From an uncultured Synechococcus sp. (lineage in GTDB: Bacteria; Cyanobacteriota; Cyanobacteriia; PCC-6307; Cyanobiaceae), in NCBI GenBank assembly GCA_913020095.1, contig CAJWAH010000032.1, positions 1 to 11,674 on the forward strand: a DNA stretch of 11,674 nucleotides, read 5' to 3'. The notes beneath the pieces are model-generated. The model had not been told where the DNA came from, searched no databases, and was given only the letters and a program-made list of their open reading frames with translations. The position numbers and the translations under genes are program-made. This document shows, piece after piece, positions 7,430 through 11,674 of this stretch (position 1 is the first letter of the stretch; the number at the start of each line of letters is the position of its first letter).

Positions 7430-8377
7430 ATGGACTTGCGGCGGGTATGGGTGATTGTCCGCAGCGGCAGCCAAACCGCCCAGCGGATTGCCAACCGCTG
7501 CCGCGAGCAGCTGGAAGCCCGTGGATGCGCAGTGATCTGCGCCACCAGCGGACTCACAACCAACCCCTATCCAGGCCTGCTCGCCGATGACCGGCTTCCT
7601 GATCTGGTGCTGGTGCTCGGGGGGGATGGCACGGTCCTCAGCGCTGCGCGGTATTTAGCGGCGCTTGATGTGCCGATTTTGAGCTTCAACGTGGGAGGCC
7701 ACTTGGGCTTTCTCACCCACGAATTCCTGTTGCTGGAATCGCTGTTGAGTGGGGATGGTTCCGGGCTATGGCAGCGCCTGGAAGATCACCATTACGCCCT
7801 CACCCAACGGCTGATGCTGCAAGCCAGCATTGACCGCGGCGATGGCGTCCCCGATAGCGGCGATCACCACGACAAGCAAGGCCAGCTCTGCCATTTGGCG
7901 CTGAACGACTTCTATCTGCGGCCCGCCCAGGAAGAAGCCACGCCCACCTGCCGGCTGGAGGTGGAGATCGATGGCGAAGTGGTGGGGCAATACCAAGGCG
8001 ATGGCTTGATCGTGGCCTCGCCAACGGGCTCCACCGGTTACGCCATGGCAGCTGGCGGGCCCATCCTGCACCCAGCCATCGATGCCATCGTCGTCAATCC
8101 GATCTGCCCGATGAGCCTCTCCAGCCGGCCGGTGGTGGTGCCGCCCAGGTCGATCCTGGCGATCTGGCCGGTGGGCGATAGCGCCAGGCGGGTGAAGCTA
8201 TGGAAAGACGGAGCCCTGGCCGGCGAACTGGAACCCGGTGATCGCTGCATCGTGCAGCAGGCCGACCACCATGCCCGGTTGGTGGCTTTGGAGCAGCAAC
8301 CCTCCTACTTCAGCAATTTGAGCCGCAAGCTGCACTGGGCCGGAAGCCTCACCGATGCCATGCCATCGCAGAACTAA
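7430..8377 (+). CDS. nadK: NAD kinase
   Basis: NAD kinase phosphorylates NAD to NADP, the acceptor for photosynthetic electron transport. The 315 residues carry the full set of motifs: GGDGT at 64-68 with catalytic D66, [12 protein letters not shown] (87-97), ND at 159-160 in [10 protein letters not shown], and [23 protein letters not shown] at 190-212. ATG 7430 gives the expected N terminus ([13 protein letters not shown]); longer readings would run into ndhE. Residues 134-152 form a charged loop ([17 protein letters not shown]) in the family's variable region. Ten bases separate it from ndhE and three from the CYTH gene. Cyanobacteria commonly have two NAD kinases; this is the one that sits behind the NDH-1 genes. 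Confidence 0.96.
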   Translation: MDLRRVWVIVRSGSQTAQRIANRCREQLEARGCAVICATSGLTTNPYPGLLADDRLPDLVLVLGGDGTVLSAARYLAALDVPILSFNVGGHLGFLTHEFLLLESLLSGDGSGLWQRLEDHHYALTQRLMLQASIDRGDGVPDSGDHHDKQGQLCHLALNDFYLRPAQEEATPTCRLEVEIDGEVVGQYQGDGLIVASPTGSTGYAMAAGGPILHPAIDAIVVNPICPMSLSSRPVVVPPRSILAIWPVGDSARRVKLWKDGALAGELEPGDRCIVQQADHHARLVALEQQPSYFSNLSRKLHWAGSLTDAMPSQN

Positions 8378-8380
8378 GCC

Positions 8381-8878
8381 ATGGCCCTTGAGATCGAACG
8401 GCGCTTTTTCGTGGTCTCAGAGGCCTGGCAGGAGCTGAGCATCAGGCACGAGCAACTCGACCAGGGCTATCTCAGCGAAGGCCAAGAGGCGGTGGTGGTG
8501 CGGGTGCGCCGCAGCCAAGAGCACGCCTGGCTGACCTTGAAAGCACCCACCAACAACCCGGAAATTCGCCAGGAGTTCGAGTACACGATCCCGGCAGCTG
8601 ATGCCGAGGCCTTGCTCGCCCTCACCCCCAGGCGGGTGGAGAAAACCCGGCACCATCTGAACTGCCCAGGCGGTGACTGGGTTGTGGATGTCTTCGCCGG
8701 AGCCAATGCACCGCTGGTGATCGCCGAGGTGGAACGCTCCGACCCCGAAGCACCGCTGACGATCCCGCCCTGGTGCGGCGAGGAAATCACCGGTCGCGGC
8801 GAGCTCAGCAATGCCGCCTTGGCCATGCGGCCATGGAGCCAGCTGGAGGCCTATTCAAGAGGCAACAGATTCTCTTAA
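8381..8878 (+). CDS. CYTH-domain protein (triphosphate tunnel metalloenzyme)
   Basis: The 165 residues form a single CYTH domain, a family that binds triphosphate groups in a beta-barrel tunnel. Bacterial members are often tripolyphosphatases. The N-terminal ExExK signature appears as EIERR (E4, E6, R8), with arginine in place of lysine. Other tunnel residues are in place: R41 and R43 (VVVRVRR), K54 (WLTLKAP), E65 and E67 (QEFEY), K88 and R90 (VEKTR), D103 (WVVDVF), and E116 and E118 (VIAEVER). It has neither a CHAD domain nor a membrane segment. It starts three bases after nadK, so the two should be cotranscribed. The exact substrate (tripolyphosphate, nucleoside triphosphate, thiamine triphosphate) cannot be told from sequence. 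Confidence 0.9.
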   Translation: MALEIERRFFVVSEAWQELSIRHEQLDQGYLSEGQEAVVVRVRRSQEHAWLTLKAPTNNPEIRQEFEYTIPAADAEALLALTPRRVEKTRHHLNCPGGDWVVDVFAGANAPLVIAEVERSDPEAPLTIPPWCGEEITGRGELSNAALAMRPWSQLEAYSRGNRFS

Positions 8879-8915
8879 GATTGTGTGGTTCATGTGATCT
8901 TGCTGAGCAACGGCT
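8879..8915 (+). promoter_or_regulatory. AT-richer leader upstream of the small gene
   Basis: This short stretch between the CYTH stop and the small gene is lower in GC than its surroundings. It includes short complementary arms AAGAT (8877-8881) and ATCTT (8897-8901). Just upstream, AAGAG (8857-8861) and CTCTT (8872-8876) overlap the CYTH stop. There is no T run, so an intrinsic terminator is not supported. A promoter for the small gene may lie here, but no clear -35/-10 pair can be named. Confidence 0.25.
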
Positions 8916-9086
8916 GTGACCACCGGTCTCTACGACAACCAGGGGGTCCTGCGCTACGCCGGCAGCGATCCTTCCGCTTGCCTGGCCTACGCCGAGTTGT
9001 TTGGCTTCGAGGAAAACGACTTCACCCTGGTCACCCTGGTGGATGAAGCCGATGGCAGTGGCAGCGGAACGGCTCAGGCCGCCTGA
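8916..9086 (+). CDS. Small 56-residue protein of unknown function
   Basis: A GTG-started frame encodes 56 residues beginning MTTGLYDNQGVLRYAG. An in-frame TGA lies four codons upstream, making the GTG at 8916 the only usual start. The composition looks protein-like: an N-terminal strand-like part (GLYDNQGVLRYAG), a helix-like part (DPSACLAYAELFGFEE), a second strand (FTLVTLVDEADG), then a flexible Gly/Ser/Ala tail. The sequence is acidic, with one cysteine and no signal peptide or membrane segment. Codon use resembles the neighbouring genes. It resembles the small conserved hypothetical proteins of picocyanobacteria, but I cannot confirm homologues. Its last 13 bases overlap the end of the convergent aminotransferase gene. 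The ribosome site is weak. Confidence 0.6.
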   Translation: MTTGLYDNQGVLRYAGSDPSACLAYAELFGFEENDFTLVTLVDEADGSGSGTAQAA

Positions 9087-10300
9087 GCTACGTCTTCCGT
9101 TGCACCCAACGGAATCACGCGGCTTACACCACCAAGGGCTTGAATCACCTGCTCCTGCTGGGTTGCGGTGATCTCCGGAAAGATCGGCAGACTCAGCACT
9201 TCAGCAGCGAGTTGTTCGGTGATCGGCAAGCTGCCGGGCGCATAACCCAGATCCGCATAGGCGGGCTGACGGTGGATGGGAATGGGGTAGTAGATGATCG
9301 TGTTGACCCCGCGCTCGCGCAGATCGCTCTGCAGCCAGTTGCGGCAACGGCCTTCCGGCAAGCCATGCTCAGCGCTCGACGGACATGGCGCGCAACTTCC
9401 CCCGCAGGCAACGGAGCTGGCATCGCACGCTGGCACCCGAACCACAAACTGATTCCAGCTGTGGCCAGCGGGGCCAGCATCAGGCAGCTGCACGCCCTGC
9501 CGGGTTGCCAGGGCGTCTTGGTAGCGCGCAGCCACAGCGCGGCGACGCTCGAGCCAACCGTTCAAACGCGGCAATTTGACGGTCAACACCGCTGCCTGCA
9601 GGGCATCCAGGCGGCTGTTGTAGCCAAGGTTGGTGTGGAGATAGCGGCGGGGCATGCCATGGACGGCCAGCTCACGGATGCGCTGAGCTAGATCGGCGTC
9701 TTGGCAGGTCACAGCACCACCATCACCAGCGGCGCCAAGGTTCTTGGTGGGGAAGAAGCTGAAGCAACCGGCATCACCCCAGCTGCCCACGGGCCGGCCC
9801 GCCCAGCTCGCGCCTGTGGCTTGGGCGCAATCCTCAATCACCAGCAACTGATGGCGCCGGGCGATGGCGCTGAGCGCCTCCATGTCCACCGGACGACCAA
9901 ACAAATGCACCGGCAGCAGCGCCTTGGTGGCCGGCGTGATGGCCGCCTCCATCTGCTCCAGATCGATCAGATAGGTCTGTGGATCAACATCCACAAACAC
10001 CGGCTTGGCGCCAACAGCACTGATGGCTTCGGCTGTGGCAAAAAAGCTAAAGGAGGCGGTGATGACCTCATCACCTGGGCCCACGCCAAGGCCCCTGAGG
10101 GCCAAGATCAGAGCATCGGTGCCGCTGTTGCAGCCAATGGCGTGCTCGCTGCTGCAGAAACTGGCGAAGGCCTTCTCAAAGCCTTGAATCACTGGACCGC
10201 CGATGTACTGGCCGCTGCGCAGGACATCGATTACGGCGTGTTCGAGGTCATCCCCCAGATCTGACAGCTGGACGCTGAGGTCAAAGGGGGGGACAGTCAT
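9074..10300 (-). CDS. DegT/DnrJ/EryC1-family PLP aminotransferase with Cys-rich insert
   Basis: This 408-residue fold-type I enzyme belongs to the sugar aminotransferase family, which adds an amino group to keto-sugar nucleotides for cell-surface glycans. The PLP lysine is K186 in FFPTKNLGAAGDGGAV. D157 in VIEDCAQATGA would hold the pyridine nitrogen, and GCNSGTDALILAL (56-68) binds the phosphate. The C-terminal substrate region reads GVNTIIYYPIPIHRQPAY (331-348). ATG 10300 gives MTVPPFDLSVQ, the usual N terminus. Residues 292-319 form an unusual cysteine-rich insert (C292, C299, C303, C306, C319) between the WNQFVVRVP strand and the RNWLQ helix. The gene begins 20 bases after the thioredoxin-like gene's stop, with no strong ribosome site. 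No other sugar-nucleotide genes are in the window, so the sugar substrate is unknown. Confidence 0.92.
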   Translation of the reverse strand: MTVPPFDLSVQLSDLGDDLEHAVIDVLRSGQYIGGPVIQGFEKAFASFCSSEHAIGCNSGTDALILALRGLGVGPGDEVITASFSFFATAEAISAVGAKPVFVDVDPQTYLIDLEQMEAAITPATKALLPVHLFGRPVDMEALSAIARRHQLLVIEDCAQATGASWAGRPVGSWGDAGCFSFFPTKNLGAAGDGGAVTCQDADLAQRIRELAVHGMPRRYLHTNLGYNSRLDALQAAVLTVKLPRLNGWLERRRAVAARYQDALATRQGVQLPDAGPAGHSWNQFVVRVPACDASSVACGGSCAPCPSSAEHGLPEGRCRNWLQSDLRERGVNTIIYYPIPIHRQPAYADLGYAPGSLPITEQLAAEVLSLPIFPEITATQQEQVIQALGGVSRVIPLGATEDVAQAA

Positions 10301-10320
10301 GCAGGAAAGCTTAAGCGGCT

Positions 10321-10848
10321 TTAGGGCTGCCACTTGATATTGCAGCCCATGGCTGGATGCTGCTGCAGCAACGGCGGCTGTCCAGCCTTCCAGGCCGCCA
10401 GAGCGGTCCGCAGATCCGCACAATCGCTGGCCTGGCCCGAACTGGGGCGGCTGGCATCCAGCTGACCGCGATAGATCAGGCGCTGGTCGCCATCGAACAG
10501 ATAAGGATCAGGGGTGCAGGCCGCCTGGAACGAGCGCGCCACCTGCTGGTCCACATCGTGCAAGTAGGGAAAATCCCAGCCGCAGCGCTGCTTTTGAGCC
10601 AGCAAATGCTCCGGTGCATCCTGCGGATGGGTGATCACGCTGTTGCTGCTGATGGCCAGCATTTGCAACTCAGCGCTGAAGTCCTGCGCCAAGGCGCTGA
10701 GGCTGGCTTCCACGTGTTTGACGTAGGGGCAGTGGGCGCAAATGAACAACACCAGCAGCGGCCGGGGCTCGAGCTGCTGCGTTGACCAGGAGCCTCCTTC
10801 GACGGTGGGAAGCGTGAACGGCGGCAACGGCGTTCCCAGCGGCAGCAT
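10321..10848 (-). CDS. Thioredoxin-fold redoxin-like protein (CxxCPYVK type)
   Basis: The 175 residues match the AhpC/TSA-like thioredoxin-fold group marked by CxHCPYVK. The domain begins with LPLGTPLPPFTLPTVEGG, followed by strand LLVLFICAHCPYVKHVE with the C37/C40 redox pair, then AISSNSVITHPQDAPEHL, the cis-proline-side loop ACTPDPYLFD (110-119) and the C-terminal GCNIKW (168-173). The likely role is thiol-disulfide exchange or peroxide handling; the partner is unknown. ATG 10848 places the domain start at residue 2 and is the conservative choice, though its ribosome site is poor. An in-frame ATG at 10932 would add 28 residues, including a hydrophobic run (LAILLVALTAS) resembling a signal peptide, and would export the protein. 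It is probably the first gene of a pair with the aminotransferase. Confidence 0.85.
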   Translation of the reverse strand: MLPLGTPLPPFTLPTVEGGSWSTQQLEPRPLLVLFICAHCPYVKHVEASLSALAQDFSAELQMLAISSNSVITHPQDAPEHLLAQKQRCGWDFPYLHDVDQQVARSFQAACTPDPYLFDGDQRLIYRGQLDASRPSSGQASDCADLRTALAAWKAGQPPLLQQHPAMGCNIKWQP

Positions 10849-10930
10849 CGTCGAAGCGGTGAGTGCCACAAGCAAAATCGCCAGATCTCGGCAAGCTAGA
10901 GGAACCCTCCAGCCGCCTGGCCACTCCCGC
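10849..10930. promoter_or_regulatory. Divergent intergenic region
   Basis: These 82 bases separate the preferred thioredoxin-like start from the lipoprotein start. They must hold promoters for one or both genes. An AGATCT palindrome lies near the middle (about 10882-10887) with partly symmetric GC-rich flanks. No convincing -35/-10 pair is visible on either strand. If the longer thioredoxin-like start is used, this stretch is coding. Confidence 0.3.
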
Positions 10931-11464
10931 ATGGTTCCCCTGCGGCTGCTCCGCCCGCTCACCACCACTGGCCTGATGCTCGCGTTGGTGAGCTGCCAAA
11001 CCAACATCAGCCAAGGGATGCGGGTGTATCCCCTCAGCCGCACCCAGCCCCACGACGGACTGGCGGTGGTGAACCAACCCGATGGCTATGGGGTGCACAT
11101 TTGGCTTGATACCGACACCCGCCAAGCCGGGGTCTGCCAACCGCTCTGGAATGCCGACCCGGCTCGCCTGTTCAACGGCAATGGCAGCGCCCCCTTCAGC
11201 TCAGGATTGGCCAGTCGAGACGAGTTTTTCGAGGTGGTGAGCAACGGCGAAGTGATGCGCCAATTGCGCAGCGAAACAGAAGCCCTCTGCAAAACCCGTG
11301 CGCCCAAGGCCACCTTCCAGTGGCGTGAGCCGCCCAAGCAAGCCGATCAAGTGGTGATCGAGGAACTCCCGCCGCTGGGGGCCAGAGACCTCTGGCCTGA
11401 CCCCAGCCAGCTGCGCAGCGATGAACAGCAAATGCTGCAAAACGCGCCGCCGGCTACCCCCTGA
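10931..11464 (+). CDS. Putative lipoprotein of unknown function
   Basis: I do not recognise a named family in this 177-residue protein. Residues 1-21 look like a lipoprotein signal: R5 and R8, a hydrophobic core TTTGLMLALV, then the lipobox L19-V20-S21-C22, with C22 as the likely lipidated residue. The mature part is polar. It has two further cysteines, C69 (AGVCQPLW) and C120 (EALCKTRAP), which could form a disulfide in the periplasm, and ends in a proline/glutamine-rich tail. An aspartate at +2 is absent, so retention in the inner membrane is not indicated. The ATG at 10931 shares CATG with an in-frame ATG of the opposite-strand thioredoxin-like gene. Its last 11 bases overlap the convergent gene at 11454. 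Confidence 0.75.
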   Translation: MVPLRLLRPLTTTGLMLALVSCQTNISQGMRVYPLSRTQPHDGLAVVNQPDGYGVHIWLDTDTRQAGVCQPLWNADPARLFNGNGSAPFSSGLASRDEFFEVVSNGEVMRQLRSETEALCKTRAPKATFQWREPPKQADQVVIEELPPLGARDLWPDPSQLRSDEQQMLQNAPPATP

Positions 11465-11674
11465 ACCCCTCCCAAACCAGAGGCTCGGCCTCACGCCAGT
11501 AGCGGCTGAAGCGGCCCAAGCGGGGTGGGCGTGGCAGCTCCACAAACGGATCCCCATCAAGGATCCACAACGGCAATTCGCGGTTGATCCGGGTGGCGTA
11601 GCGGTTCAAGCGCGGGGCCACAGGACCACTGGTGACCACTCCATCGGCCCCATGGCGCTTGGCAAACGCCAACA
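11454..11674 (-). CDS. C-terminal part of an unidentified protein, 5' end outside window
   Basis: The frame is open from the window edge to a TAG at 11454-11456, giving about 73 C-terminal residues. The alternation of helix (FAKRHGAD), strand (GVVTSG), a basic helix with R/N/R, a second strand (LPLWILDGDPFVEL) and a final RFSRYWREAEPLVWEGF resembles the end of a Rossmann-like alpha/beta domain. The pattern recalls the N-terminal antenna-binding domain of DNA photolyase/cryptochrome proteins encoded as a separate polypeptide, but this is a weak resemblance and I do not assign it. A TTG at 11672 is not a credible start, as the frame continues to the edge. It ends tail to tail with the lipoprotein gene with an 11-base overlap. 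Confidence 0.7.
   Translation of the reverse strand, partial: LAFAKRHGADGVVTSGPVAPRLNRYATRINRELPLWILDGDPFVELPRPPRLGRFSRYWREAEPLVWEGFRG

Noticed and set aside
8857..8881. Terminator-like hairpin AAGAG/CTCTT after the CYTH gene
   Set aside because: The stem is only 5 AT-containing pairs with a 10-base loop, overlaps the stop codon and has no following T run.
9701..10264. 187-codon plus-strand open frame opposite the aminotransferase
   Set aside because: It is antisense to the PLP-binding half of a clearly real enzyme and its composition is shadow-like.
1..11674. Search by eye for CRISPR arrays, tRNA/rRNA, insertion-sequence ends, phage or defence genes
   Set aside because: No direct-repeat array, cloverleaf, transposase or defence motif was seen. 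The content is ordinary chromosomal metabolism, so no novel mobile or defence system is claimed.

Overview
The window looks like chromosomal DNA from a high-GC picocyanobacterium of the Synechococcus/Cyanobium type (lineage inferred from gene content and order, not from a search). The evidence is a cyanobacterial NDH-1 cluster ndhA-ndhI-ndhG-ndhE, preceded by citrate synthase and followed by NAD kinase, plus a DUF3352 protein and an HrcA repressor. Genes are tightly packed. I see no insertion sequence, phage gene, CRISPR array, tRNA or rRNA.

Layout. Positions 1-1354 (minus strand) hold a rhodanese-domain gene followed by hrcA, whose 3' end is cut by the window edge. A 33-bp divergent gap separates them from a plus-strand run covering 1388-8878: DUF3352 membrane-anchored protein, SixA-type histidine phosphatase, citrate synthase (gltA), ndhA, ndhI, ndhG, ndhE, NAD kinase and a CYTH-domain phosphatase. 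Most spacings are from -1 to 23 bases. The two larger gaps are before gltA (49 bases) and between ndhA and ndhI (71 bases). The ndhA-ndhI gap carries a perfect 7-bp inverted repeat and a pyrimidine-rich leader. A 56-residue plus-strand reading frame (8916-9086) follows and runs into the end of a minus-strand pair: a thioredoxin-like protein and a DegT/DnrJ-family aminotransferase. Divergent from that pair is a putative lipoprotein gene (10931-11464), whose end overlaps a minus-strand gene that leaves the window at 11674.

How the genes fit together. The central block is about carbon and redox metabolism: citrate synthase feeds the TCA branch, NdhA/I/G/E are core parts of the NDH-1 complex used in respiration and cyclic electron flow, and NAD kinase supplies NADP. 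SixA, CYTH and DUF3352 travel with this block but their physiological substrates cannot be read from sequence.

No clearly novel multi-gene system is visible. The best leads are local: the ndhA-ndhI hairpin leader, a cysteine-rich insert in the DegT aminotransferase, the 56-residue protein, a possible exported form of the thioredoxin-like protein, and an in-frame rhodanese/hrcA junction.
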